Assembly (NCBI GenBank): GCA_026120185.1
Contig: JANUWF010002008.1
Location: 597,501 to 661,500 of the forward strand
DNA from: Voacanga thouarsii
Lineage: Eukaryota > Streptophyta > Magnoliopsida > Gentianales > Apocynaceae
Direction: 5' to 3'
Length of the DNA: 64,000 bases
The notes beneath the pieces are model-generated. The model saw only the letters and a program-made list of their open reading frames with translations. It did not search any database and was not told the DNA's origin. Below, in pieces: positions 10,288 to 22,375 of the stretch. The position numbers and the translations under genes were made by a program. Numbering within the stretch: the first letter of the stretch is position 1; each line of letters starts with the position of its first letter.

Positions 10288-12080
10288 TTCTGAAAATTGA
10301 AAAATAAAAGAAATTCTCAATTTATGAAAAACAAAAATAATTCATGCCCTTTATCTTCATATTAAATCTAATAATAGTTAACCCTATCACTATTATCTTT
10401 AATATAATTAATTTGGCTCTTAGGAAAACTGACATAGCTTCTTGGGAAGATTAACAGTTTCCTAAGTTAAGTGTGTTTACCACCACAAATTAAATTTTCT
10501 TTTAGGTAATGATATAAAAGATAATTCTATTGATAGGATGACAGTTTCTTCTCATTTCCTATGGACTTACCTTGAACTATAACCTCCAACGGGGGCTGAC
10601 CAATCATAGTACGTGTTCTGAATTATTAATTATATCGTTTCATTAGTTCTAAATTCTTTTGGTATCTCCATCATATACGGGTTTACTCCCAAAGTGACGC
10701 GAAGAGACCCATAATCTGTAACGAGGACCGTGACAGTAGCCATGAGGCTAATAGAACCCCTTTCCCACTTAGTCTTTTAAAACAAGGATTTTTCCTGAAA
10801 AAATATCATTTTGAAAATTTCTATTAAGTTCTCTTTTAATTTAAAAATAAAATATCTACACCCATAAAAATCTTTATGTCAAGGCTTATACCTTTTGTGA
10901 GACTTTTCCATGGATTAATTTTATTTAAGTTTAAAACTTAATGATTTCAAAAAAATTTCATTAAAACTTTCTAAAAACTTTGGTCTCAAGTTTTATTTGA
11001 CAATAACAAATTTTCTTGTAAAAATAAATTAAAATAGTTTTCTATTTTAACTTACAAAAATATCTAAATTCAAAATATTTTCTATATTAAGGATAAAATC
11101 CTTTAAGAAAATAACCAAGGATTAATTTTTGTTTAAGTTAAAATTAATCATTTAATTGAAAAAAATATTTTTCTTGTAAAAAATTTCCAAAAACTTTGGT
11201 ATTTGAGAAAACGTGCACATAGGTACTAAAAAAAATAGCTTGCTAGAAAATTGTAAATGTTTTCGTACTTTTCTATTCTTTTAACCTTAGTGTCCAAATA
11301 ATAAAACTAAACACATTAATTAATTTAATTAATGGTCTTGTTTAATCCTAAATCCTGTACTATTATTTTTCATGCAAAAATATTCCATGAATATTAATTA
11401 TTGCAAAAATAATAACTTCGTCTAGTATGCTACCCAAAATGAAAAAGAAATTGCATGAAAATTATAAGGAAAAATTGAAATAAAATCCTCTTGGTCTTCA
11501 TGCACCTATCCGCACTAGAACATTGCCCTTGAACCACCTGCCGCCTATGCCCGTGCGACCCGCGACCTGCTGCCCGATTTGTTGACCAATTTCATGACCA
11601 AGCCTCGAGAGGCTTGGTTTTTGCCTGCCGAGGCTTAGGCGTAGCCACGGGAGGCTGGGCCTTGCCTCGGTAGGCTTGCATGGGGCTTGGCTCTGCTCCC
11701 GTGGCGGCTCGCCACCCAAAACTAGTGGCTCGGCTTGGCTAGCACAGTGCCATTCTTTTTCGTTTTTTCTGCAGCGTTTTTCTTATAGATTTCTTCTGTA
11801 GTTTTTCTTCCGTGACATTTTTTATTACAGATTTCAACCAAAATGAATCAAATCAAAACTAACTTTCGCCTATACCCTTAAAATTTGGGTTTACATGATT
11901 TGCTATGAAAACAGTAAATTACAGAAAGTCATAAACCCTAACCACGAGGCTCACCGTGAACTATCCTGTACCAGTAAACATGAAGAATTGCAAACAACAA
12001 TCAAACACAATTGATCTGGCTGTTTTTATTAAACTAGCATGCATCTTAAGCCGTTAAAACCATCATTCCCTGATACCAAT
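10288..12080 (-). other. Copia A leader region with GC-rich segment
   Basis: Long non-coding stretch between the primer binding site and gag. Most is AT-rich, but 11500-11740 is strikingly GC-rich and includes a hairpin with a 9-bp stem (ccaagcctc, loop ga, gaggcttgg) at 11598-11617. Copia B has a leader of the same length with a GC-rich segment in the same place (39780-40070) but with largely different sequence. Open frames through it are not credible genes. Confidence 0.6.
12066..12080 (-). other. Primer binding site of copia A
   Basis: In the element's sense the bases after the 5' LTR read attggtatcaggg, matching the tggtatcag motif complementary to the 3' end of plant initiator methionine tRNA. 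It fixes the direction of the element and the inner edge of the 5' LTR. Confidence 0.75.
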
Positions 12081-13984
12081 TTCAGGCATAAAATGGCAAA
12101 CATATAAACAGAAAGCAGTGAAAACACAAAAAGTAAGACACAAAAACTTTTAAAAATTAATGCCTTTGCGTTCCAAAGTTCGTTTAGGTGCTGAAGAAGA
12201 TACTGTCGACAGCTGCACTGGCGGAACAATTGTGTTTTGATCCCTCGAAGATGATTCAGGTTCCCTCCAAGCAAGCCGACGGCTTCTTCTAGGCATAAAC
12301 ATACATAAAGCTCTTGTGCTTTCGGAATATCACCGATGCCTGAACAACCGGTGAATGCTGTGTGGTTTAAAATTGGCCTTTTGTTCTCTTTATGACCAAT
12401 TACTACAGAAGTAGTAATCATAAGAAAAATTTATTCTCTTCTGTTCTTTCTTTCTCCTGGAAAAAGAACGAATAGAGAGAGATGCCCAAGAAAGTTTTTT
12501 TATTTTTTACCCTACAGAGTTTTGTATTTTGTGAACTAACTCAGTGATCATCAAATCCCTCAAATCACGTTATCTTATCTTCCCCGTTTTTTGAACTAGG
12601 CTAGGACTCTTGACAAACCTAGCTACAAAAAACACGGAGCCACAAAACCGGTTAGCCCATCAGCCTACATAGGCTTGGGCTAGACTCATTGTCAAGACTC
12701 TTGGGCCAATTTAATTATTTAGACTAGGACTAATTAAAAGCCTAATAAATAATTAATTATTCGACCCAAATAAACCAGGCCAAAACTGTAGTCTATATTA
12801 TAATTTAGACCCAGGTTAATTCTAATTATTCAATCCAAGCTTATGCCCTGAATAATTAATTAACCTACTAAATTAAATAATTAATTCTCTTTTTGGAATT
12901 TTATTTTATTCTAGCCCAATAAATAATTTAGGATAATCTGAATAAAATAAAACCCATTTTAAACAAGACCAATTCTTCAACCCAAATCTATTAGGACTTA
13001 TAGGCTATTGTGAGGATGAAAAGACACATCGCCTTGGCTATTAAAATAACCGAAATACCCCTACTATACAAATTGTTGTATTTTATATTTTAAATATTTT
13101 TTAATATCACTATAAGAAAATATTGATCCCAAGAACAATACTGCGTTTGGAAAGTCTCTGACCTATAGGTGTTATGACTAAAATACCCATCTACACATTG
13201 TCGTTAATTTAGAGAGGAAGAGTGTACTAATACCTCTCTAAAAGACATCTGCTATCTTTAAACCTCTAGTCTAATGATCCATGATTTCCTGGAATGTTTT
13301 TGCTTTCCAAGGGAGTTACCCTAAAGCAAACATCCAAGTTATGTTCACCAACACCCTGGATATTTAGATCATTCGAATAGTTATAAGGGGCGATATAGCA
13401 TAAAAGTTATCTTGTATAAGTTTGTCTTAACTAACTAGTCATATATACCTAACATACAAGTATATTGGTTCTATAATAGAACCTCAACTATAGTACATCA
13501 AAACATACGCTTCCAGCTTCGTCATACCACAAACTCATACTCAAGCTATAGAGTATAAGTCCACGTTGTAGTAGAAGTAGTTGAGATTTCTACTGTATAG
13601 TACTTTCAGAAACCACTACTGCACGTCCAATTCTACGTATTCGAGATATGCCTGTATTATGAAGTGAAAGAACTACTCACTGGCTAAGGGTAAACTATTT
13701 TCCATTTGGAATTTACAATAAAATAACCTTACCATGATGAGATTTCCATTCTCATCATTCGGTTAAGAATAATAGTTTATGTATTAAATAACTCGTGATC
13801 CATACTTTATTGTAAAAGTCCACCATTCACATATACCACTTACTAAACACAATAGGTCTTTTTCAGTGAAATTGTGCACATAAATAATGTAAATTCACAA
13901 ACAAAAAATTTGAGAATAAATCTTATATTAATATTAAATGAAATTACATAAAAAATGTAATTTAAGAGAGCATACATTCCAATA
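12081..13984 (-). repeat. 5' LTR of copia A
   Basis: About 1904 bp, homologous to 2491-4404 throughout. Its outer edge reads gcatacattccaata on the plus strand, so the terminal TG has mutated to TA in the element's sense. The inner edge abuts the primer binding site. Differences from the 3' LTR are frequent, which suggests an old insertion. Confidence 0.87.
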
Positions 13985-13989
13985 ATATC

Positions 13990-14340
13990 TTAGATACACT
14001 CTCAACTAGACTATTACCAGCCATATACTCTATCATAAATTCATGAATATTTACAAAAGTAAACCCTCCTTTTGTTAGAAATGACACCATTTCTTATAAT
14101 CATATAGGTGAAAACACTTTCCAACTTCTTACTAAATACTTAAAAAATCATTACATTTTATTAAGAATATATTGGACTATATTCAACCTCCAATTTATAC
14201 ACTAGTTGGGATAACATAGTACTAGCGTTCACAATTACTTAGCAATTATTACCCTTTAAACCTTTTCTTTCAGTAGCAATGCTAGAATAGATGTAAGGTT
14301 CCCATTGTTAGTGATTTTAAATTAATGGTTTTAACCCCAT
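13990..14340. other. AT-rich spacer, probably retroelement 3' sequence
   Basis: Lies between the copia A flank and a minus-strand copia RNase H remnant, so it is probably the 3' non-coding and LTR part of that older element. I could not place a boundary. Confidence 0.35.
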
Positions 14341-14765
14341 TTCAGATGATGTTAAATTCACTATGTCCCTTGGTAATAGCTTAGTTAACAGATCTGCTAA
14401 ATTATTGTATGTTCAAATGAACACAACAGTCATAGCATCATCTTAAACTTATATGTCTAGATTTACCACTATATGCCTTATTTAAAGTTCTAGACATAGT
14501 TACTTGACTATCACAATATAAAGAGATCGAATGCATAGGTTGTGACCACAATTTGATATCAAGTAATAAATCCCTAAGCCACTCCACCTCTTTACATATA
14601 ACAATTATAAAGTCAACTTCTATGGTGGAATGAGCTATCATGGTTTGATTCTTAGAAGCCCATGAGATAGCACTGCTAACTAAAGTGAAATCCGCCCAAT
14701 TGTAGAAATCTTATCACTTATACTATAGAACCAACTAGCATCTGAGTAACCTTCAAGTATAATTT
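14341..14765 (-). pseudogene. Copia RNase H remnant (separate family)
   Basis: The frame 14438-14641 reads AHSTIEVDFIIVICKEVEWL, then DIKLWSQPMHSISLYCDSQV, and ends SGKSRHISLR, the copia RNase H signature of a family different from copia A. Upstream (to about 14765) stop-containing frames give LEGYSDASW and later pieces, and downstream NNLADLLTK and EMGLKP mark the end of pol. It has many stops. No LTR pair or boundary could be assigned. Confidence 0.75.
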
Positions 14766-15288
14766 GAAATCTATTATAATACAATCCTAGACTGGTCCAG
14801 AGTCCTTCTTTTGAAGGATCCTAACATCCTCCTCTATATGAAGATACTTCATAAGTTGATCCTCTGAGAGTCTTTCTAACAAGAGGGTAATTTTGCTATA
14901 ATTGGCCCCACTTGTAATAACTTAGAAATTTACATCAAGATCCATAAGTTTGGAAATTAGAACATGAAGATCATGTACTTAATCAAGGAGAGAAGAACCA
15001 CTACTAAACGTAAAATTGAAATATTTTTTTTAATTCGATACCCGCACCTTATTTTGAGTATTGTATTATACTCAAGAGCATTTGATATCTCTTTTACTAT
15101 TTGAATATTATTTGTGTAGTATTTTTAGCCTAATTTGCAAATTATGGTTTAATGCTATATACCACCTTAGTTTGGTTAGTTTAAGTGATATACTAGCACT
15201 AAGAGGAAAATTAAATCAAACAATACTTTCTTTTAAGCATGATATTATGTGTCAGTTTATAATTTTATTAACAAACTAAGTTGGGGAT
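14766..15288. other. AT-rich segment without recognised gene
   Basis: No convincing coding signal. The last bases, aagttggggat, look like a polypurine tract for the LTR that follows. An open frame at 15061-15279 is hydrophobic and low-complexity, and I do not accept it as a gene. Confidence 0.35.
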
Positions 15289-15933
15289 TGTTGGAGATAG
15301 TTTGTTAATAAAAGGTTAAAAGAGATAGTATGCTATGTATCAACTCATATTTCCTATAATATTCATGTTTTGTATTTTGTTGTGACATTAAATGTGTCTA
15401 AGTAAAATTGAAAAATTATGACTTGTGGAGGATCATTAATGGAAAGTGATGACCTTAATAGAAAGTTATGACTTGTGAAAATATGACTTATCATAATGAA
15501 AAGTTATAATCATAAGAAATGTTATGATCCTTCATGAAAAGTTATGACTTGTGAAAAATATGACTGATCATTATTGAATAGTGGCGACCAAAAGTTATGA
15601 CACATAGAAGATGACTAGTATTGTCTTATAAATAGATTATCTCTACTCTTCTCTAAAAAAAGCATCCCATTTTGTCTCTTCTAAATGTTACTTAGAGATT
15701 TGCCATATTATTTATTGATCCTTCTTGGGGAGAAATCAGAATATTTGCTGTCTCATTTCTCAAATATTTTTGTTGCATCCTAGAGGTAATTTACAATTAC
15801 TCTTAGCAAATATTTTGTGTAATAGGGGCAAATAACACCTTAAGGATAGTGTTACACAAGCCTTAAGGATTTTTCTTTTTCTTTCTTCTCTCTTACATTT
15901 TCTTTAACCATCCATCTATCTCTATACACAACA
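15289..15933 (+). repeat. LTR of an unassigned retroelement, plus orientation
   Basis: 645 bp starting tgttggagatag after a polypurine-like aagttgggga and ending atacacaaca. A TATA-like ataaataga occurs near 15640 and an (a/t)ataggggcaa block near 15823. The segment has internal repeats of aaagttatgacttgtg type at 15410-15600. No 5-bp duplication is seen at its edges, so it is probably the 3' LTR of an element whose body has been lost. Confidence 0.55.
15410..15605 (+). repeat. Short internal repeats within the LTR
   Basis: The words aaaattatgacttgtgg, gaaagttatgacttgtg, gaaaagttataatcat, gaaaagttatgacttgtg and aaaagttatgacacatag recur in the same direction with irregular spacing. In LTRs such repeats often lie in the U3 promoter region, and a TATA-like motif follows them here. 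Confidence 0.6.
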
Positions 15934-17850
15934 CTTAAAAATTTATAAACACATATTTAATCCCATTTACCTACAACTAGCCTGAATGTACTAGTGCCTA
16001 AAGTAAGCAAAATAGTTAATAGACCAAAAAGAATAGAAGGAAAGAGGCTAAAGAGATCCAACAAGAACAAATGATTAGAAAGTTGAGAAGGATTGGAACA
16101 AAAAATAGGCATGGTTATTGTTGACTTGTTGGAAAAAAGAGGAGAGTATGTAAAAGATTAAGAGTTTGGTCTAAGTCAAGGACTATAAATAGATGCTAAT
16201 GGTAAGGGACCAACTGATGAACCTTCATCATTACCAACATAGCTTAGTCAAGCTGTGAATGCTTACCTATATAGGTATGTTTTAATATTGATATAATTTT
16301 TGACTTGTGTTTTTTTATTCTATCTCATAGGCACAGGAAGATAAACAAGATAATATAGTTAAAATTATTTCTACTTACATATACATTTTTTTCAAATACC
16401 AATCAAATGGGTTTAGTAAAAAGAATCTTTTGCATGCTATAAATTTAAAACACAAATGCTAAGAGAAATGGTTTAGCATTGATTGAGGTTAAATGGATCT
16501 AACTAGTGCTAAAATTTCTTTTTATGTGTTTATAATAAATATCCACCTGTTATACCTTTGTTTTATTATATGTTTCAAAGTGGTCAACTTGATAGCAATA
16601 AATAATACTACTAGAGTTAATGACAATTTAGTGAGGATGTGTATATTTTAAAAGGTAGATCATCATTTTTCGATTTCTTTCTATCAACAACTACTCCAGA
16701 TAAATGCTTTTATTTTTTTGTAGGGTGATACAATAAAATTCCTTATTAGTACTGTACCATATTGTCAAACATGAATTATTAAAATACTCTAAGAAATTGT
16801 GATTAGTAGCACACTAGTGATAGAAAAGAACTTCAAGTGGCAAGATAAACTATGCATAGTCATAGGGAATGTTGCACAATCAAGGAACAATGAAAAGGCT
16901 ATGAAAAGGATGGACACGAAGAGAGTTATTGGGAAATAACTTATTAAAATAAGTATAACATTTGTTTTTGTGAATAGAGCGCTATTTGGCTCTAACAAGG
17001 AAAGCAGTTCATAAGTTAGAAATACTTTTTTCAAAGATAATTGTTATAGTATTCTTATTTTAAATTTTTTTTTTCTAGAACTACAACATATGGGATTATA
17101 GTGTATATTTTGGGATGAGCAAGTTTAACAATGTTAATAGGGAGTACAAATTGCCATTACTAATATTAATGCTTTGTTTTAGATAAGTGTTAGACTAAAC
17201 AATTGTACTATTAATGTTGTGACAATTTACCTCAAAGAAAGGCATCAAAATGTAGGAATCACAAGGGTGAGCCAGTGATAACTAATTCATGGGTTCATAT
17301 ATATTACTACAACATAAATACTAATTACACTTAACATACAACATCCTATCATACATATACAAAAATAACTACTCAACTTTACTCGAAGAGCAGCTAATTG
17401 AACATTTGCATTAGAGTTGCAACTTCAACAAGAGGTGCTTGCCAAATATCATTTAACCCCATATCTTGTAAAATAAAATGACCAATAAAATCAACACAAT
17501 CAACTGCAACCATCTCATCTGCATGACTTAAAACCCACAATTACTCTGCACATTCTGTCATATAAAAAATGTGCATGGAATGAAGTCCTCTTTTTATATT
17601 TCCCAAATACATGGACTTTTATGAAATTTTTATATTTGATGTCTTTATTTGAAAATTTGTGACTTTTCCAAGGATAAAAATAAAATAATTTATAGTTAAG
17701 AAATTTAAAGGGTAAGAACAATTTACTGATAATTGGTTGGTTAACATTAGTTAATAAATTTTAATACAATAATAAAAGAGGATAAAATTTCAATACCATT
17801 GTTCTATAATTATTTCTTTTAATAATTGGCGAGAAGGTATAAGAAACAAC
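15934..17850. other. AT-rich region, no gene recognised
   Basis: I see no retroelement domain or host protein. Short frames on both strands are interrupted by stops. It may be decayed transposon sequence, but nothing supports a class. Confidence 0.3.
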
Positions 17851-17859
17851 TAGTTTTAT

Positions 17860-18110
17860 TACGGGACAACTCATAATATTCATATTGATCTACGATAAGA
17901 AAACAACTATTTCAGGACAAACATTCAGGATAGATTATGTTTGTCCCTATTTAGGACGTATTAGGGACAAATATTTTTTAAAAAAGGTAATGGAAAAATA
18001 TCTATTGCAAATTCGTCCCAAAATTTTCCAAAAATAAACTCCATCTAATTTCATTCCAAAATTTGGGGACGAATTTTGTCCATTTGCACCATAGTATACT
18101 TGTAATAAGT
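17860..18110. repeat. Cluster of GGGACGAA / GGGACAAA words in both orientations
   Basis: gggacaac, ggacaaac, ttgtcccta, gggacaaat, attcgtccc and ggggacgaattttgtcc recur within 250 bp. One pair forms a perfect 10-bp inverted repeat (17940-17949 and 17962-17971) around a 12-nt spacer. Dense short words of this type are typical of CACTA subterminal regions or of a MITE. No terminal CACTA motif was found next to it. Confidence 0.5.
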
Positions 18111-18414
18111 GTGTCTCACAAATTCATGACAAACATTTTATCAAAACGGTTCGAATGATATTAGATCATTATGCATGCTTAATTTTTAGATATGAGCTCT
18201 TTAAATTACTGATTGATCTGTTCAATTGATTTGTACTATAGTAAATAGTACAACTACAAAATATAGTGTCCATCTAATGATGTTAACCTTTCCATTTGAT
18301 TAGTTCGATTCAAAATAAAAAAATAAATACTATAGATTAATTTAGTTAGAGATAGATTTGGGAAGGATGTTAAACTTGAGATCAATGTGCAACTTCTACT
18401 TTAGATGTCGACCA

Positions 18415-18830
18415 TCCAAAACTTAGAGCGAAGAGGTTTCAATTTTAAGTCTTGAAATCAAACTTGGAACCACATGAACTTTTTTTAGGTAATGGTCATT
18501 AACTGTAAAGAAAAAAGCTTTGATTTCAAGCCTTAACATCATATTTTGAGCAAAGAACTTCCTACTTTAGGCTGTGATTACTAACTTGGAGCAAGAAAGG
18601 CTTTGATTTTAAGCCTTAACATTGAACTTGGAACAATATTGGATTCTATTAGCTTAGAGTGAGAAGGGCTTCAATTTCAAGCTACATTCTTCTAGATCTT
18701 GTTTTCAGACTACAAACTTTAGGCAAGGATTGTTATGATTTTAAATTGTAGCTTTGATGGAGAACAACCTTGATTTCAAAAGAAAACTTTGAGTTTAAGC
18801 TATGGGATCTTAGACTACTTCAACTTCAAC
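18415..18830. repeat. Degenerate tandem repeat
   Basis: The phrase ggctttgatttcaagccttaacat, or a decayed form of it, recurs near 18430, 18516, 18600, 18664 and 18735, together with gaacttgga. Spacing is irregular at about 65-85 bp. It is an old minisatellite with no visible function. Confidence 0.5.
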
Positions 18831-19419
18831 AAGGAATTTTAACATCAACATATAGATCTACAACACTATAAAGTGTAAAGAAGGTGATTTTTTTTAAGTC
18901 ATGTAACTGAACTTAGAATTTGACTTTCAAAGTGCCTATGTATCCAAAGTGCAAATCAAGTTAAATGTAGTTCAAAGAGATGAAACATTTTCTAGGAATG
19001 TTGTACATAATTCATATTCTTGCAAGCCAGAAATATCTACTCACTCGGACTCATTGAGATGCTTTACCAGCTTAATTAACCATATACTAGAACTTTTGTA
19101 GTCGTTATCTACCGTTTAAGCTCATGTGGACCAGGACAACTTCTAGTAGACTTGTACTATCAACAAACATTTTGCAAACTTTGCGAATTTAGACAATTTT
19201 AAATCTTATCAAAAGAGCGACGAGTAGTTTATTCTTATACATTGAAGAAGTGTCTTGTAGTTTTTTTAAAAGGAATTTAGAAGTATTTGTTCTCTAAATT
19301 ACACCATATGGTCGTCAAGTTAGTGACTGGCCAAACTAGCTTAAATATGATTGGGCTGGCCAAAGATAGCACTTGGCCGGTTGAATATTTCACACTCATT
19401 ATTTTTACTACACAATTAT

Positions 19420-20210
19420 GTCTGGAAAATCACGCAAGAAGTTGAAGATCAAATGAGCGATTTCTTGGAGCACTCAAAACCCCCCTCCCCCAAGCAAGTT
19501 TTAATTCATGAGGTGAATGTAATAATCTAGTAGAATTGGAAGGAATGAATTGGAGACCAAGAGTGAACACTTGAGAATACAAACACTCAGTAATTTGAAA
19601 GAATGACTTGGCTGAAATTGATTGAAAACTGTAAAAATACATGAATTTAAAGGAAATCTGTAAAGAAAAACAGTAAAACAAGTTTTCAAAATAAAATTAA
19701 GGAATGAAATATTCTCTTGAGATGATTTCTTGATATCTCCTTTCTTCTGTTCGTCTTCTAGCTTTTATAGACAGAATTCCTTAGTTCCCAAGCTTCCAAG
19801 TCACGTCCGAATGATTGAAAATGGAGGAAAATGGTGATTGTGGCTATTTTCTTCTACTCCATAATCATTAGTGGCAATGTGAAAGGTTACTTGGGGAGAA
19901 ATTCATTCCTTTTCTCTTCAATTTTGTGCTTTATCTCTGCAACAACCAACTTCCTTAAGGATAAGAAGTGTCTTGACTGAAGTCAAACTCTTGGCCAGCT
20001 GCTTCTCTTACTTGCCCATAATTCTATTAGAGATTGCCTGGCCTGGCTTACTTGCTTTGGCCCAGTCGCACCTATTGATCCCATCTTGAAGAGGTTCTTG
20101 ACTGGCCCATCCAGTCATGCTCCTAGCTGGCCCGTCTAGATGATGCTATGACTTGTCTGTTTTGCTGAAAATTGACTTGCCCGAGTAGCTGCATTTTTCG
20201 CATGTCAACA
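19420..20210 (-). repeat. 3' LTR of the Tat-type gypsy element (outer edge uncertain)
   Basis: On the minus strand it starts tgttgacatgcgaaaa right after a purine tract (aaggggacaag at 20211-20222). A TATA motif (tataaaag) is at 19762-19769 and an AT-rich U5-like part follows. There is no second LTR in the window, so the outer edge near 19420 is only estimated. Confidence 0.55.
19762..19769 (-). promoter_or_regulatory. TATA box in the gypsy LTR
   Basis: tataaaag in the element's sense, about 440 bp into the LTR and followed by a purine-rich stretch. The position suits the U3/R promoter of a retroelement. Confidence 0.45.
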
Positions 20211-20393
20211 CTTGTCCCCTTATTTGTCATATTATCTTGTCAAAGAGAATAGGACAAATAACTTCTCAACTTACACGAAAATGGCAGTTGAGCTATTTGA
20301 AACCTCCTTCATCATTATGATCCCTTTACTTATTCAATTTGAAAAATAATTTGGCTAGCCTATAGCCGTAGTCTTTGGATGCTTTTTTTATTT

Positions 20394-21700
20394 TTATTTT
20401 TTTATGGTATGGTTATAAAACAACTGGCCTGTAGCTGCGATGATTCTCTCAACTTTTCCATAATTTTGAATTCCTTCCCGCTTAGAAGGGTAGTAGGGCT
20501 TTAAGAATTTACCATTTATGCTCTTTTCTAGTTCTTTCAATTCTAGTTTCATTAGCTTGTAAATCTCTCTTGGTATAATTTGACTAATCAAGTAGGGCCC
20601 TTCCCATATAGGTGACCACTTGCCGAACCTTGGGTCTTTTGAATTGGCTGGCAGGATAATTTTCCAAACCATATCGCCTTCCTTGAATATCTTCTTCCTA
20701 ACTTTCAAATTGTAAGATCTAGTCATCTTTTCCTTATTGGTCTTTAAATGCTCTAAAGCCAATATTTGAACATCATTCACATCGTCTAGCTCCATAGTCA
20801 TAGCTTGCTCGTAATTATCTGGCTCTAAACCATGTTGCCTCACCATTTTAGCTGACTGGATAGAAATCTCAAGTGACAGAACAACATCCTAGCCATAGGT
20901 TAGCTTCAAAAGGCGTAAAGCCGATTGCTGCTCTTTTTGAGTTTCTATAAGCCTAAAGCACTTGATTTAACATTTTATGCCACCTCCTAGGCTGGTCTTC
21001 AATATTTTTATCACCAATAAACATGGTACCTTGATCACTAGTAATGGACTTTGGAATACCAAACCGGTACATAATTTGGTATTGAATAAATTTAATGACG
21101 TCTTGGCTAACTTTGACCATAGGTTGGACTTCAACCCATTTAGTGAAATAGTCAATGGCAGCCAAGTTAAAAGCGTGCCCTTTGAAGATAGTGGGTAGAT
21201 CTTACTAATGATACCCATTACCCAGTTATGAAAAGGCCATGGCTTAATTATTGGCTGGAGTTGTGTAGCCGAGACCCTTTGTACACTTCCATGTTTCTGG
21301 TAGGCCATACATCATTTGTCATGCTTTAAGCAATTTGATGTAATGGTTGGCTAGTAAAATCCATACTTATGTATTGTCCACTTGAGTTTAGGTCCGACCT
21401 GTTGAGCCCCATATAATCCTTCATGTACTTCTGCTATTGCACGCATAGATTCTTCTTTGCTTAGGCACTTAAGTAACAAACTATTGTGACTCATTTTGTA
21501 TAAGTCACCATCCACTAATAAGTAATTGGTTGCCACATTCTTGACCTATCGGCTGGCCTTGGTAGACGGATCTTTTAAGTAAACAATCAGACCTGTCTGC
21601 TAATTTTCAGAAACCTAGCTAGTCAATACTCATCCAGGCCTGGAAAATAATTCCCTCCAGAAGCATACTATGCTAAGTCGTTGGCCTCGTTATTATATTC
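20394..21700 (-). pseudogene. Gypsy (Tat-type) integrase
   Basis: In sense order: a zinc-binding N-terminal part (frame 21351-21536: DGDLYKMSHNSLLLKCLSKE, then EVHEGLYGAQQVG), the core (20953-21165: AAIDYFTKWVEVQP with the first Asp, SITSDQGTMFIG with the second) and a C-terminal part (20394-20846: LKVRKKIFKEGDMVWKIILP, GKWSPIWEGPYLISQIIP). Integrase lies after RNase H, which is the gypsy order. Frames change several times and stops occur, so it is inactive. Confidence 0.87.
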
Positions 21701-22360
21701 CTTAGTTCCATGCAAGATTAATACGTCTGAGAATTAGCCGATCAAACTAAGGGCTTTTTGCTGCAAAGGAATTAGCTTTGGATTTAGACATTTGTATTCT
21801 CCAGTTAACTATATGATCACTGGTTGTGAGTCACTAATAATTTGTATTGCCTGGGCACCCCTCGCAATAAGCACTTCCAAACCAATAATAAGAGCTTCAT
21901 ATTCCGTTTGGTTATTAGTGCTAGCAACATTTAGTTCGAACAAGAATCTCCCGTTGTGCTGGGGAAGTAATAGTTAGGCCAACTCCTACCCTTTGGCTAG
22001 TCTTTGACTCATCAAATGTCAATATCCATGGCTGGATAGTAACATACTATTGTGCAATTGTGACCGAATCTTTCACGTGCAAACACGGGTGTTCGACTAG
22101 AGCTTGACTTTTAATTACATGAAAACGGACATATTTGAAGGCCAATGCATTAAGCTTGACGACTCATTTCATTAACCTGCCCTATAACGTAGGTTGGTTG
22201 AAGAGATACTTGACTATGTCTACTTTACATATTCCATGCACCTCTCTTAATAGTAAATAATATTCTGACTTAGTGTAAGGGTAATATAAAGAAAGACACA
22301 CCTTTTTAACTATAGAATGCCTGGTTTCAGCATCATTGAGCAACCGGATGTCGTAGTATA
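21640..22360 (-). pseudogene. Gypsy RNase H plus second (archaeal-type) RNase H
   Basis: The frame 22182-22360 carries FLYYDIRLLNDAETRHS and SEYYLLLREVHGICKVDIVK, the RNase H that follows gypsy RT. Further along the minus strand (about 21640-22060) stop-broken frames give PWILTFDES, a TEYEALIIGLEVLIARG block and ISDSQPVI, the extra archaeal-type RNase H found in the Tat lineage (Ogre, Retand and relatives). This places the element in Tat. RT, protease and gag are missing because the sequence is cut at the CACTA edge. Confidence 0.75.
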
Positions 22361-22375
22361 AAAACGCTATGTTGT

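Larger units (their letters stand above)
2491..13984 (-). mobile_element. Ty1/copia retrotransposon A, full length, minus orientation
   Basis: Bounded by two LTRs of about 1.9 kb that start TGTTGGAATGTATGC in the element's sense. Flanks are atatt on the left (2486-2490) and atatc on the right (13985-13989), a target duplication with one mismatch. In sense order it carries 5' LTR, a primer binding site (ttggtatcag), a long leader of about 1.8 kb, gag, protease, integrase, RT, RNase H, the polypurine tract gtggggagat and the 3' LTR. This is the standard copia order with integrase before RT. All coding parts contain stops or frameshifts, so it is dead. A related solo LTR is nested in the RT. Confidence 0.9.

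Noticed and set aside
11498..11719. Minus-strand frame in GC-rich DNA of the copia A leader
   Set aside because: Openness follows from high GC content; it lies in a non-coding leader and is not conserved in copia B.
12066..12080. tRNA-like sequences (tggtatcag words here, at 40387 and in the TRIM)
   Set aside because: They are primer binding sites complementary to a tRNA 3' end; no cloverleaf can be drawn around them.
22352..22366. gtagtataaaaacgc as intact left TIR of the CACTA
   Set aside because: It resembles CACTACTAGAAAAACGC in part, but the same bases fit the gypsy RNase H reading frame, so the left boundary is left open.
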